Shown one piece after another: positions 33,521-46,286 of a DNA stretch of 64,000 bases. Each line of letters starts with the position of its first letter. Positions within the stretch are counted from its first letter, which is position 1. The notes below the pieces were generated by a model. That model saw only the letters and a program-made list of their open reading frames with translations, had not been told where the DNA came from and ran no database searches. Origin of the DNA: Pycnopodia helianthoides. Lineage: Eukaryota; Echinodermata; Asteroidea; Forcipulatida; Asteriidae. The stretch covers positions 3,458,034-3,522,033 of the forward strand of contig CM063256.1 of the NCBI GenBank assembly GCA_032158295.1, written 5' to 3'. A program made the translations under genes and the position numbers.

Positions 33521-33848
33521 TTAAAGACACTGGACACTATTGGTAATTGAAAAAACTTGAGCTCAATTGGTCGTCGAAGTTGCGAGATAACTATAAAAGA
33601 AAAAACACCCTTGTCACACGAAGTTGTGTGCTTTCAGATGGTTGATTTCGAGACCTCAAATTCTAATTCTGAGGTCTCAAAATCAAATTCATGGAAAATT
33701 ACTTCTTTCTTGAAAACTATGTCACTTCAGAGGGAGCCGTTTCTTACAATGTTTTATACTGTCAACCTCTCCCCATTACTCGTTACCAAGTAAGGTTTTA
33801 TGCTAATTATTATTTTGAGTAATTACCAATAGTGTCCACTACCTTTAA
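33521..33848. mobile_element. Non-autonomous TTAA element, family M3
   Basis: Bounded by TTAAAGACACTGGACACT and AGTGTCCACTACCTTTAA, with gagctcaattggtcgtcgaa inside, a motif shared with M2. Degenerate relatives are visible at 22020-22260, 45083-45406 and 1-400. Confidence 0.78.
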
Positions 33849-34038
33849 TGGGGCTGTGCTGTCATGATCAAAGCAGGCCTGTGGCTGTACATGGTATTAT
33901 GAACTCTCAGCCAGTTACTGCAAGGCCCTCCCTCCCTCATGTCTATGGAGGGCGTGCACATGCAGTAACTGGGTGAGAGTTCATGATTCCATGTACAGCC
34001 ACAGGCCTGCTTTGATCATGATGCCACAGCCCCCTTAA
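33845..34038. mobile_element. TTAA-bounded foldback element
   Basis: gggctgtgctgtcatgatca and its inverse tgatcatgatgccacagccc form arms of about 75 bases, between TTAA at 33845 and TTAA at 34035. The left TTAA is also the right TTAA of the preceding M3 copy. Confidence 0.75.
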
Positions 34039-34429
34039 ACGTTTGTCATTTCATGATACCTGAAAATTTCTACCATGTTAGTATGTTCAGGTGCTTGGCA
34101 AAAGACTTGTAAAAATTTGAAATATATGAACAAATTAATAAAGAAAAATATGCTTATTTATTTTAAACACGATATAAGACCTTCCTGTTGATTGATTGTT
34201 TCTTGGACAAAAATGAATTTTTCTTTGTGTTATTATATGGTATCATGTTAATACGATAGAGTGTTTTAGTCTGTTTTATGTAGGGTTTGGGCATCAAAAG
34301 GAAGCTCCCCCAACCCCAGTGGGCAATCCAGGGGTCTGATCTCGTTTGACAGAGACACCAACTTTGACAATTACCAATCCAGGGCATGTGCTTTAAGTGA
34401 AGGTACTGCACTGCTCCCAGGCCAGAATT

Positions 34430-34585
34430 GACAGGGATGCCGGATCCCAGGGGATCTGACCCAGTTCTAGGTTAGGCTGACCCGGAAACTGGGATTTGAA
34501 CTCAGACTCTGCATCATTTTGACCCGTTTCTGGTTTATGTTGACACAGATTCTGGGTCATACTGACCCAGAAGCGGGTCAAGTAA
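34430..34585. repeat. Short repeat with gacccag palindromes
   Basis: Shares catcattttgacccgtttct and gggtcatactgacccagaag with the 30.1-kb copy. Confidence 0.55.
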
Positions 34586-36059
34586 GGCCATTAGCCTTTA
34601 GCTTACCCACAAGCCATCTGTTCCAGCCATCAGTCCACTCCAGCCCAAAACCTTACAGGAGTATACAGCCTTATACAGGAGTGTACAGCCTTAAAGCCTC
34701 CCCCACCCTGGCCCTCCCCTCCCCCCATACAAACAAAAATTAAAAATTGTAATAATAATAAATAAAGAAAAAAAACAAAATAAATAGAACTCCCAGCTAA
34801 GCCCTCGGCTCAAGCTCTCAGCCCTAGCCACTAGTCCTAGTCAGGGAGAAATTTTCTCTCAAAAAATAATGTTCTAACCATGCTGAAAGGAAAAGCGGCT
34901 GCAGATCTGGTGGCACCATGATTCAATCCCACCTCTGCAACTATGATGCTAATCTTCTACCAACAGTGACTGTAAAGGGTGGAAGCAGGGGGGGGGGATA
35001 CAAATTTCCAATTGAAATAAAAACAGGAGCTGCTGATTTAATTTCTCTAGAAAGAATTTTTCCCGATGACTATTTCAAAAATCTTTCACTTCATAATTTT
35101 TTTATTTTATTAAGCTTAGTGCAGAATTGTCATTTTGAAAGATGCTAGGTCCGACTTTTGGCCGATTTGGACTGACAAGTTGGAATACAATTTTAAATAG
35201 ATATTTGTTATAGATTCTAGATAGTTAGGGGCCTACAAGCTTGTTATGGTGTTGCACGAAACAAATCCCCAGATGATTAGTTGTAGTTAATAAAAAAATA
35301 GTATTGTTATTGTCAGGAGCCCGACAGGTTCAAACAATATTGTGCATGTTAAATTTTGTTGGTGCTGTTGTCCGTGGCATGTGCGAAAGTTTTTTGTTTT
35401 TTATGTTTTGTTTTTGTTTTTTTCTTCTTCTTTCTTTTTTTTTTTTGAAACGGTATCTCTTTTCAAAATTCGTTCAGAGAAAAACATTTTTTCCCCCAGC
35501 AAAAATTGGACCATGCAACTGTGAATTTCACAGTTCATGAGAAAAACCTCTGATCAAGGCATTTACAAGTGCTCTGTGTCTTTAAAAACATATGTATATA
35601 TATATATTTATATAGTTTCATTACTGTTTCTTTTAATTATAATATGGTGCTGTAGCTTCTAAGATAAAAGAAACCCACGAAATGTCTGATTATTGGCGAG
35701 CTGCTTAGCAGAGTGAGGCTATGTAATGACAATTTCCGCCCGTCTGTTCGTCGTGCCGGCCGTCCGCATGCAACAAATGTTAAAGTTTTAGCATCAGCTT
35801 CAACATTTATGTTTTGAGTTGTTTTGAATCTCAAAGCACCAAGTAAATTAATTATACAATGACAGCCATATATTGTGTTTCTCAACCATTTTTATAGAAA
35901 TGTTTTAAAAGAAATGTTGAAGTTTTTTGTTTACAATGTTGAACGTTGTTCCCTCAAGACTTTATAATTTTTTTTAGACTAAGCGTTAGATGTTTTAGAA
36001 CTAAATTTGAACTAACTACAACACAACAGACATGCAGAAATTGTTTAAACAAAAACCAA

Positions 36060-36610
36060 ACTCTATGGCACTGGTTCCAGTTGAATGAGCTAAAACCATA
36101 AAAAAAACTTTAATGGTCATAACTCCTTATTGCAATGATGTACTGACTTGAAACTTGAACCAATTATTGCTACTTACATGTAGATTAATTTGAAAAGATA
36201 AAACTCAAAGTGTAGGCCTATATCACTGGTTCCAGTTGAATGAGCTAACACAATGAAAAACTTAACGATCATAACTCCTGCGATGATACACTGACTTGAA
36301 ACTTGAATCAAATATTGCTTCTTACATGTAGATTAATTTGAAAAGATAGCACTCGGAGTTATCACTGGTTCCAATTGAATAAGCTAAAACAATGACATAC
36401 TTAAATGATCATAACTCCTTATTGCAATGATGCACTGACTTGAAACTTGAATCAAATATTGCTTCTTACATGTAGATTAGTTTGAAAAGATAATACCCGG
36501 AGGTTATCACTGATTCCAGTTGAATAAGCTAAAACAATAAAAACCTAATGGTCATAACTCCTTATTGGAATGATGTACTGACTTGAAACTTGAATCAACT
36601 ATTGCTAGGA
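36060..36610. repeat. Tandem repeat, about 140-153-bp unit, four copies
   Basis: gtcataactccttattg (or close variants) recurs near 36117, 36268, 36408 and 36551, each with gactgacttgaaacttgaa-like and cttacatgtagatta parts. Intergenic, no coding. Confidence 0.85.
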
Positions 36611-37014
36611 CACAACGATTTAATGCAGTCTAATTCCCCAATGCCATATTTGAGGTTCCTCGCTATTTCTGTTTCCTCACCTGTCAGGATACAACCCCAA
36701 TTTCCCTTATAAATTTTAAATACAGATGCTTACATTTTTTGTTTCCCCATCCTGAGCCTACCCCCAATGGACACAAACCAAACATAACAACACATGGTCA
36801 GTTGTCAAATGCACATTTCATGCACATTTTTCTATTTCCAATGTTTAGTTTATTATGAATTGTGTGAGCCTATTATTTCACACATGCACACAAATATACA
36901 CGCATACCTGCACCTGTACATACCTGCACAAGAATGTGTATTGTAATTGAAATACTTCCATCTAGTCAGGTCAATGGTTTCTTGTAAAGGCTGCCTATTC
37001 TGAGCCTGGTCTAC

Positions 37015-37346
37015 TTAAAGGTATGGTACACTTTTGGTAACAGCTCAAAATCAGTGTCCACATTTTGTGTGATTAAACATAAACAAATTTGTGAAAGTTT
37101 GAGCTCAATTGGTCATCGAGGTCACGAGAAAATAGTGAAAAGAGATCTTATGTGTTTTCTGTTTTTTCAAATTATCGCGCGCGATGATTACTATTGTTTT
37201 ACTCGTTTCTCAGAAACGATAGCATTTTAGGCAGAAATATTTTAAGGAATCCTTTCTACCATTACTTACTTTAAATTATGTAAGTTATGTGTGAATCTGT
37301 GAACATTGTGTTTTTCGATCTTACCAATAGTGTACAGGGCCTTTAA
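37015..37346. mobile_element. Non-autonomous TTAA element, family M2
   Basis: Nearly identical to 23726-24068, with the same ends and interior. Confidence 0.85.
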
Positions 37347-39439
37347 GTACATGTAATTTACATTTTGTAGATGCATCTACTCTGGTAAATGTTTGTCTTT
37401 GATGACATACCAGAGCTGAGAATGAGAGAACTCATCTAAGAATTTGTTGTTGCTATATGTGCCGGGCATTTCCTACCTTAGTATCAATTGTCTGGTCATT
37501 TGTGCCTCTTTTTTTTCAAACTGTTCATGTTTTACTTCATTTATTTTTTATTAAGATATTTTTTTATTGCGGTAAAAAAACACGAAACTGTTCATGACCA
37601 AATTTATTAAGATTGGCCAACCAATGAGAATGACTTAAGTTGCCACGCATAGTTTCTGAAAGTGGTTGATGATCACGTGACGCAATAAGCACGCAGTACC
37701 GCTCGTCATTTTAAAAACAAAATGGACGGCGTCAACACCTCTCGATCTCGCCTGTGCATCGCCATTAGTGCTTACCAAAACTGAAGTTTTTTACCGATTT
37801 CCACGGACACAACGACCGCAAAAGCGTGATGGTGAGTTACTGATTTGATTGTGATCATTATTACTTTATAAAAATGATTTTCAAGTGAAGAATTTGACTT
37901 GTATGTGGGGCCCAGATTCGACACAAGCTGCAGTACCATGCGAATGCGAATTTCCAGAACGAATGCATTTTCTACAGCCGTAGTTCTTACTCTTACAATT
38001 TAATATTAAACCAGAATTCTCTCCATACTTAAACCAAAGGGAAACCCCAGACGTAATGAGTTGTTTTAAAAGGCTGCTTGCCATTGATGAAGCTCGAATG
38101 GCATTGATAGCCAAGTCATCGTAACTGTAAATACCCATTGTAAATACGACAGAAATGAATGACCATAAATTATTTGGCATAACAACTCACTTGGAGAGAA
38201 GCACTGCAAACTATTTTGAGCAAGTATTCCCCTTGAAATAATGGTACGGAACATTTTTCACCCCAAAACATAATGACTCTGAGAAACAATTCATGCATAA
38301 ATTTGAGAAAGGGGTTGGTGTCCATTCACGGATGCTTTGGCCATCAGCGATGCGAATGGTACCCGCTATCAACTCGCTAAACGTGGATGGATTTGATTCT
38401 TGATGGGAAGATTTGTTTTGCTGCTGTTTTCTCAATAAGTAAAAATTGTAGTCGGCTGAAACTTTCACATGTGACTTTTGTTGTGTCTTTATTGATAATT
38501 CGGCCTGTAAATCAGTGCTCATGGACAAAACATAAATCTATGACCCCCATCTGTAATATTAAATTAGTATAAACTAATAAGACTACATAAAATATACCAA
38601 AAGTCATCATCTGTAAAAAAAAATAAAATAAATCGATGACCCCACCTGTAACATAGCCCCAATTTAGCTCCTTAATTAATAAATTGATATACACTATTAA
38701 GACTACATAATATACCTTAGGGATCCTGTCGAGTTATCCACGTAAACTTACCAAAAGTCATCCCCTGTACCCTCGGATACGGAGAGAGAACAGTTTCGTT
38801 TTTGAGTTGGAGTCCTCAAAAATGGGGCCAAGTGATAAATCAATTAACGGCATGACGGCATTTTGTTCGAATGGATCAGACTTGGGGACTGAACAAAACT
38901 TTATCTGATTGTTTGAAATGTCAAACAAAAAGAGTTATTCCTCCGAAGAAATGTGACACAATAAACGACTTTCTATTTTTCTCGGTGTGACCGTGAGGAT
39001 GCAGCAGCTGAACCTCGTTGGTTAATCAGCCTGGTACTTTTTTATGTTTTGTAAACATTAGATCCTTACGTATAAGTGTACTAAGAACTTTATTTGAGTT
39101 GGTAACCAGACATAACGGCACGAATGACATGAGCGCCCACTCTTTTTTGCCGAAAAATTAAGTTTTTCGGTTTTAGGGGCTTGTTCTAAGACTAACATTA
39201 AGAATAATAGTAGTTTGGTAATTATTTATAATATTTTCCAATGAACGGTATTTTCACTTGATGTTTTTGCTCTAGGAAGCTAGTTCAAACGTATAAGAAA
39301 TAAATAATAATATAACACTAGTACACTAGTACACAGTATTATCAAAAGCTAAATTCAAAATGCAAAATGCTATAAAACGACCGAGCTAACTATCAATCTT
39401 TCCAAGAAACTAAGGACTAACTAAGGAACCCAACTGTAT

Positions 39440-39650
39440 AATTTATAGATGGCCAAAGAAATTTTGACTCGAGCGGGACATGAACCTGCGACCTCTGAAT
39501 TAACTGAGCTATCTATAGCCTTGTTGTTGTCGGTCTCCTTATTTTGTCATCTTTGGTCGGGGTGCGAGTCAAAAGCCATTCAACCTGTATCTAGTCAACT
39601 TTTGTTTGTTCAACCAAAAATTATAAAAGAAACCATTACCCAGTAAGTTT
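39440..39650 (-). mobile_element. tRNA-derived SINE family A, copy in reverse
   Basis: Shows gactcgagcgggacatgaac, gagctatctatagcc and catctttggtcggggtg, corresponding to tail-side, head and leader parts of the element at 3276-3478. Ends with ttacccagtaagttttccc, shared with the 32.5-kb copy. Confidence 0.6.
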
Positions 39651-40223
39651 TCCCTGTATGCTTTATTACTTGATATTTTTGTTTTGTATGTGTGCATGCA
39701 CCTCCATTCATCACCAGCTTGTGTGGCTTCATGTGTAATGCACTTTCTCATGTCAAAAAGGGTAATACAATCTGTGAAGAAAGAGGTAACACGAATCGAG
39801 TTCGATAACCGTGGTTTTTCTTTTCTTCAAATTAAATAATCAACCTTCTAATGGGATATCGAAAACGGTTTCTGAAGCTTCGAAAAAGTAACTTTGCAAC
39901 TGTTAGGTTCGTTTAGGCCGGGTAGTATTAATATTTGCCTGTCTGGCGTTTTATGTGCGATTAGCCGGTTTCTGCTCATAGTATTTTAGAGACCAATTTT
40001 GTGTCTATGTGTAGAGGGTGGACTGCGTGAACCCCCCCCCCCCACCCCCAAAGTTGATATACAAAGCGTAAATCATTGTAGGTTGTGTTTTTTCTCAGAA
40101 TCTGTATGGTTTAGCCAACTGATAATGTGTCATTAGCAATGTTCTTGTGTCATAGCTTTTGCTCATTGGACACACTAATATATAAGAATCTACGGTCTGT
40201 GGTTTCGCAGTCTTGTAAACAAA

Positions 40224-41093
40224 TTGTCTGGTCTTATGGCAACACTTTCCTTGTCTGGTCTTATGGCAACACTTTCCTTGTCTGGTCTTATGGCAACACT
40301 TTCCTTGTCTGGTCTTATGGCAACACTTTCCTTGTCTGGTCTTATGGCAACACTTTCCTTGTCTGGTCTTATGGCAACACTTTCTTTGTCTGGTCTTATG
40401 GCAACACTTTCCTTGTCTGGTCTTATGGCAACACTTTCCTTGTCTGGTCTTATGGCAACACTTTCCTTGTCTGGTCTTATGGCAACACTTTCCTTGTCTG
40501 GTCTTATGGCAACACTTTCCTTGTCTGGTCTTATGGCAACACTTTCCTTGTCTGGTCTTATGGCAACACTTTCCTTGTCTGGTCTTATGGCAACACTTTC
40601 TTTGTCTGGTCTTATGGCAACACTTTCCTTGTCTGGTCTTATGGCAACACTTTCCTTGTCTGGTCTTATGGCAACACTTTCCTTGTCTGGTCTTATGGCA
40701 ACACTTTCCTTGTCTGGTCTTATGGCAACACTTTCTTTGTCTGGTCTTATGGCAACACTTTCCTTGTCTGGTCTTATGGCAACACTTTCCTTGTCTGGTC
40801 TTATGGCAACACTTTCCTTGTCTGGTCTTATGGCAACACTTTCCTTGTCTGGTCTTATGGCAACACTTTCCTTGTCTGGTCTTATGGCAACACTTTCCTT
40901 GTCTGGTCTTATGGCAACACTTTCTTTGTCTGGTCTTATGGCAACACTTTCCTTGTCTGGTCTTATGGCAACACTTTCCTTGTCTGGTCTTATGGCAACA
41001 CTTTCCTTGTCTGGTCTTATGGCAACACTTTCCCTGTCTGGTCTTATTGCAACACTTTCCTTGTCTGGTCTTATGGCAACACTTTCCCCTCTT
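40224..41093. repeat. Minisatellite, 27-bp unit, 32 copies
   Basis: ttgtctggtcttatggcaac recurs every 27 bases from 40224 to 41061, almost without change; single-base variants include ctttctttg at four units. Because 27 is a multiple of three, four reading frames stay open for about 300 codons; these are not evidence of a protein. Ends about 190 bases beyond the stop of the IFIT-like gene. Confidence 0.95.
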
Positions 41094-41282
41094 CCTGCTA
41101 ATATCCACAATGATTAGACAGCTTAGGATATCTAGCGGGTTGGAAAATCAACTCTGTATCTAGAAGAAGTCTAGTTATCCAATTTTCGGTAAAGTTACCT
41201 TACAAAAACTAAGTTTCGACACTGCCAAGTTTCAGTAAGTCAACTTGGCCAGAATATCTGAACCACGATATGGCACATCTGT

Positions 41283-44200
41283 TCAGCAAGGGACCTTTGG
41301 TTTTAGTTCATTCATTTCGCCAGCGATCTTCTCAACTTTGTCTGTACACCACCTCACAAGATCAACCACCTTGTACTCTCTTGTATCTGGGATGTCTGTC
41401 TGTATGGACACAGTATCCTGGATTGCATCTTCACCGTTGCACTTCTGGGCGAGTTGTCGCATGGCAAGAAACTTGTAGTTCTCCAAATTAGTGCACGGTT
41501 GCAGCTTTTAAAAAAAGGTATAAGGAGAAAGTGGTAACATTGAAAGGATGTTGCAAAATGTTAAGATGAACTAATAAAATACCCTCCACCACATTGTTTG
41601 GCCATTGACCCACCACTGCTTGACTATTCTTACTTTAATCGACAAATGGAACCGATAGCAGTGTCTCCCATCCCGTTCATGTTTGAACATTTTCTGCCTC
41701 TCCACCCCATCGCGGAATGACTGCAAGTTGGCCACGGCCACTGTAGTTTGTAGTCGTGTGGGAGGCATGTTACTTGTTTGACTCACCATCTAGCATAGTT
41801 TTTTATTTTAACTTGTTTAAATTATAGATCTTTCTGTTCATAGCACTGTAGATTAGAGGCATAATTAATCAGTAGATGGCACACCCGATTTAGGAAATAG
41901 CAGCCAAAATCTAAAGAGATGGAAACAATAGGGTCAAGTGTATACTTCGATGTACACCACCCACCATTGCTACAACTACATCATTTTGCTGCCAGCACAA
42001 CTATCATCCAATAGGGCTCCTTCTTTTTACCCCCGGTGAGCTTGTGACGTCACATGCAAGTAGCCCATCAAGTAATCATGAGCAAGTATGACATTTCTAA
42101 GCAATTTGCACGTGACAGAGTATGAACTCATGGAAGAGAATGTGTCTTATGGAGTATACGGAGAGTTAGACCAAGGATTATGGCTCTTGGGACTACTCAC
42201 AGAAAAAAAAAGTGGCGCCGTGATACAAAAACTTGTCCCAGTCTCACCTTCAAAACACTTTTTATTAAATTGTCGTCTGGAGTTATACCCATGCGTTTGA
42301 TCTCCATTTTCAGTTGTCTGTTGACCTTCCCTTCCCAGTGATCAGGTCCTTGTGAATGTAAGTCCTTAAACGGGAATTCCACCGCCTTGTCATCTTTGTC
42401 ATTCTGTAATATAAGCGGGTAAAAAAGTATGAACTTTCTACAGACTGTGCATCATTCTTCTTTTGAGTCTTACGGAGCTCCCGAGAGTACCAGATCCCTA
42501 TATCGAGATTCATTTTGCCAAGTCGACTTACATCAGCTAGAATGTCGATTGTATTGAGAATTTACCTCGCCAAGACACTGAACTTGTTGGCTTGCTGTAT
42601 ACATGTTCTCGCCATGTCAACTTGCCATAAACATGTTCTCGCCAAGTTGACTTGCCATCATGTTTTCGCCAAGTCGAGCTGCCATATCCATACTTATGGC
42701 AAGTCGACTCGCCTTATAAATGTTCTTTCCAATTCGACTTACATACGTTCTCGCCATGTCGACTTGCCGTATATGTTCTCGCCAAGTCGACTTGCTGGAT
42801 ACAATGTTCTCACCAAGTCGACTTGCCGCATACATGTTCTCACCAAGTCGACTTGCCGCATACATGTTATTGCCAAGTCGACTTGCCATTTACATGTTCT
42901 CGGCAAGTCGACTTGCCTTTACTGTCTCGGCAAGTCGACTTGCCCTTTACATGTTCTCGCATGTCGACTTGCCGTATACATATCTCGCCATGTCGACATA
43001 CTGAAACTTTAAATCGACTTACCGAATAAATTGCTTCTTTCATTTATTATTATCAATAATCAATCGCTAGAAAATTAATGATTACAATTTGACTACATCT
43101 TTTCCCCAAAAACCTCTGGTTCTTCTCACACAAAATACTTTTTTTTATCTAGAGATTCATTGTAGATGAAAACATTATTTGTACAGTACGTTTATAGCCT
43201 GGTTTTCTTTGACATCACACCATACAGAGTTGCAAATCTGACCTTTTTCTTTGTTTCCATGACTGTCTTCAAAAGGTCATCTGCCTCCGTGCATGTATCT
43301 CTGCATTTTTCTAGAACTTCATTCGCACTTGGGTTGGCGGTCTCCAATAGGGCCACTTCGACTGCCAGGTGAGACCTGCGTAGTTTCTTACTCAGGTCCC
43401 ATGTTCCTTCAGCCAACTTCATCTCTACACCATCTAGGTCGCCAGCGAGGCCAGGTGGATTCCTGCTCCTCTGAATAAGTGCCAGCATCTGGTAATAGTG
43501 ATATCAAGTGTTACTATAATTAATACCTTCAAAATGAGTTGATTATGATATTATGTCTCGGGTTTTTGTCTTGGAAATATTTGACATGAAAATAGTACGA
43601 AGTGATGATCCCTTGAGAGCCACTTTGGTATACAGGGTTATTATTACAGCAAAGCATTATTTTATCGGCACATGCATTGTACTGCTAGTGCTACTTATGG
43701 AAGGTACGAACTACTGGCAACTCCGTCAAAAGTCCCTGTTTCAAATGTCCTGGCAGTTCATGAACTTTCAGAGAAGCTCCTTGCAACTGCTGAAGATAGT
43801 ATTAAGTATTGTAATCTGCACTGCAACGCTTATTAGAAGTAACACAGGGGTAGGGCATAAAACGCCTTGCCGAAGGTCCTCGGTGCCAAAACACCTGACA
43901 GGGTCGGCCTAGATCAACAGAGGGGTACATGGGACAGAATTGTATGGCCTGGCAGGCTCGTGAACTTCAGAGGAACGAAACCGATCAGTGAAATTGTTTT
44001 ATTCTGTAGTCTGCTATTTTACAGCTGAAGGGAAGAATATACGTTGTTGTTATTGGATTTAGTCTCTTCTTGTATCCTGTGAAAGATATCGTTACTTTAC
44101 CTCAAGAAATGTCCAGGTGCTTCTGATTCTGCATACAAAGTCATCATTCTCCTTGAGAATGTTCAAAAGCTGATCTGCTTTTCCATGGCTCCCACTTCTT

Positions 44201-46286
44201 AAATCAGATACCAGCTCGTCTACTTTGATGTCCAGTTTCGATGAGTCTTCCATGGTGTCCAGGAAAACGTTGCAAATCTCTTCCACTTTGTCCATGGATT
44301 GCCGAGCCATTTTCACCGGGTCTTCGACTAGACTCAGTAGATTTTCAGGTTTCCTGCTCGCATGCTTCGACTGGCCGACTACCTCACATAAACTCAGCAG
44401 ACACTCGTACTCAGGGTTGATGCCGGGCTGTATCTAAAATAATGTAGCAGGTAAAAATAACTTGTATCAATGACTGCACTTTACCATGTTAAATGCTTCG
44501 TGCATGTAGTCACAGTTGTAAACCAGTGGTGGACCCAGGGGGGTTAGCCATCTTCAGCTCAGTTAAACTCAAATCATGATTAAACGATAGGAGATAGCAT
44601 CAAAGACCACACAACTTCCACCTCTTGCCCCATCGCCACCACTACATTTGAAAGACAGAGCAGCCATGTGGACTGTTTCGATTCCCTGTCTTGGAAGTTC
44701 CTTCGTGATTTTACCTGGAGAATGTAGTTGTAGAGCTTTGGATATTGCGTCTGCAAGTCAACTTCGAAGGTTGACTTCAGGGACTTTTTATTTCCTTTTC
44801 CAGTTTTGTTTGATCTGTCTCCTTCTTCAGTGGAAAGTATTGCTTCTTCCTTTCTTGACTGAACTTGAGCTCCTCCATCTGCGATAAACAACCACTTTTA
44901 ATTATTATCACCAACATTTTGTCAAGGAAAAGACCAATGGCAATGACAAGAGGTATTGTTTCCTTTTTCAGTAAGGGAGTAATGGCTGAATCATTGACTG
45001 AATCATTTCTGGATTGACAATTAAACTATAGTGTCTGGAGTTGGACTTTTGGAGTCAGGTCAGCAGGTTGCAAAATTACGAATTTAAGGGTGTGTACAAG
45101 ATAGGAAAGATTGAAAATATAAATGTTCGCAGATTTGCACATAACTTACATGGCATAAAGATGGTCATGGTGGTAAACTTCCCTTGAAATAGTTTTGCTT
45201 GAAATGAGTAAAACAATTGGTCTTTATTGCGCGTGTCCAAAACCCGATGTTTAAAAACATTATGTTTTTTCCCCACTATTTTCTCGTGACTCCAAAGACC
45301 GATTGAGCTTATAACATTTCACAGGTTTTTTATTTCATGTATACATTGGGTCACATAAAGTGCGGATACCAGTCTTTGAAAATCACCAATGTGTCCATGT
45401 GCTTTAAATAGAAGATTTTATCTGTTATAGCAAATCGAACATACTTAAGAAGTTTATAGAATCTTAAGAAAACACGAACACTTATTCCAACGATATGCTA
45501 ATAAAAGTTTTTTTTTTTATATATATATTTTTTTACGGCAGTAAAATATTTCAGTGTATTCTGTCATACATCTTTTGATCATGATGATGTCTCTTATGAT
45601 AAATAATAGACCTTATGCACATGATTTCATTGGAGTAGGTTGCCCTCGGCTACTGGACGTCAAACGAAGATTGCTCATTCTCATACGCCGCGCGTATAAG
45701 ATGTGTGTTTTCAATTGTTTCGTCATCGTTTTGCCTCTAAGATGGCGGCGTGATTACGTCAATGCATTAGGCCTACTGTGTGTATTGTCAAATAAAGCAA
45801 TGGACATCTTTAATGGTGAGGTCTGTGATGATAAACAAGTGTGTCGAAGTTCAAATTGTGGCTAATGTCAAGAGCATGTTTTAAATATTGAACTGTTAGT
45901 TTGTGTACCTGGAATTTCACAACGATGTGATCTAATAGAGGGCGTGCTTTCTCACAGCAATCCACCACAGCTTTCACGACACCATCACTCCACCTAGCCG
46001 AGTTTCCTCCTTCCTCGCTCAACATCAACGTGATAGACGTACTTCGTGGATCCTCCTGAAGTAATTTCCTCTCCAAGTCGAAATACTCCTTCCGTGCGTC
46101 CGAGTAGAACTCCTCCAGACTCAAGATGTCCGCGATATCTTGCTTGATCGTGTCACAATCCATGCCCATCTGATTGGAGTCGGCATCACGGCTGGCAAGA
46201 CCTCCTTCGAAGGAGAGAAGCTTGTACTCTGTGTGGAGGAAGTCGCTAGCATCTCTTGAGCAGCACGTGTCGATTTCTGCGAGAAT
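41283..46286 (-). CDS. IFIT-like gene, seven downstream exons (C-terminal extension, unknown domain)
   Basis: These exons add about 549 residues, mostly charged and apparently helical, e.g. KQDIADILSLEEFYSDARKE, KVDELVSDLRSG, NEVLEKCRDTCTEADDLL, GPDHWEGKVNRQLKMEIKRM and VDLVRWCTDKVEKIAGEMNE. I recognise no catalytic motif, transmembrane segment or named domain. The exon 44878-44715 is 164 nt; read in phase 0 from MEELKFSQERKKQYF it stops early, and one added base restores FEVDLQTQYPKLYNYILQ. An alternative is acceptor use at 44858, which is in frame but has a poor pyrimidine tract. The stop is at 41283-41285. Confidence 0.65.

Larger units (their letters stand above)
34600..40220. other. Intergenic region, repeats only
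   Basis: Apart from the listed tandem repeat, M2 element and SINE, no coding signal is seen. Near 37723 an ATG opens 20 codons and a donor-like gtgagt follows at 37831, but nothing downstream joins it. Confidence 0.4.

Noticed and set aside
37723..37836. First exon of a gene (ATG with 20 codons and a gtgagt donor)
   Set aside because: The reading frame stops before the donor and no downstream exon on this strand fits.
40095..41117. Long reading frames of about 300 codons on both strands
   Set aside because: They are the 27-bp minisatellite read in four frames; no splice context, domain or start signal favours any of them.
42515..43029. Reading frames of 90-165 codons on both strands
   Set aside because: They translate the 30-bp palindromic minisatellite within an intron of the IFIT-like gene.
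45720..45750. Promoter with a YY1-like aagatggcggc motif
   Set aside because: It lies in an intron of the IFIT-like gene within what looks like dispersed repeat DNA; similar agatggcg words occur at 52.0 and 54.4 kb without genes.
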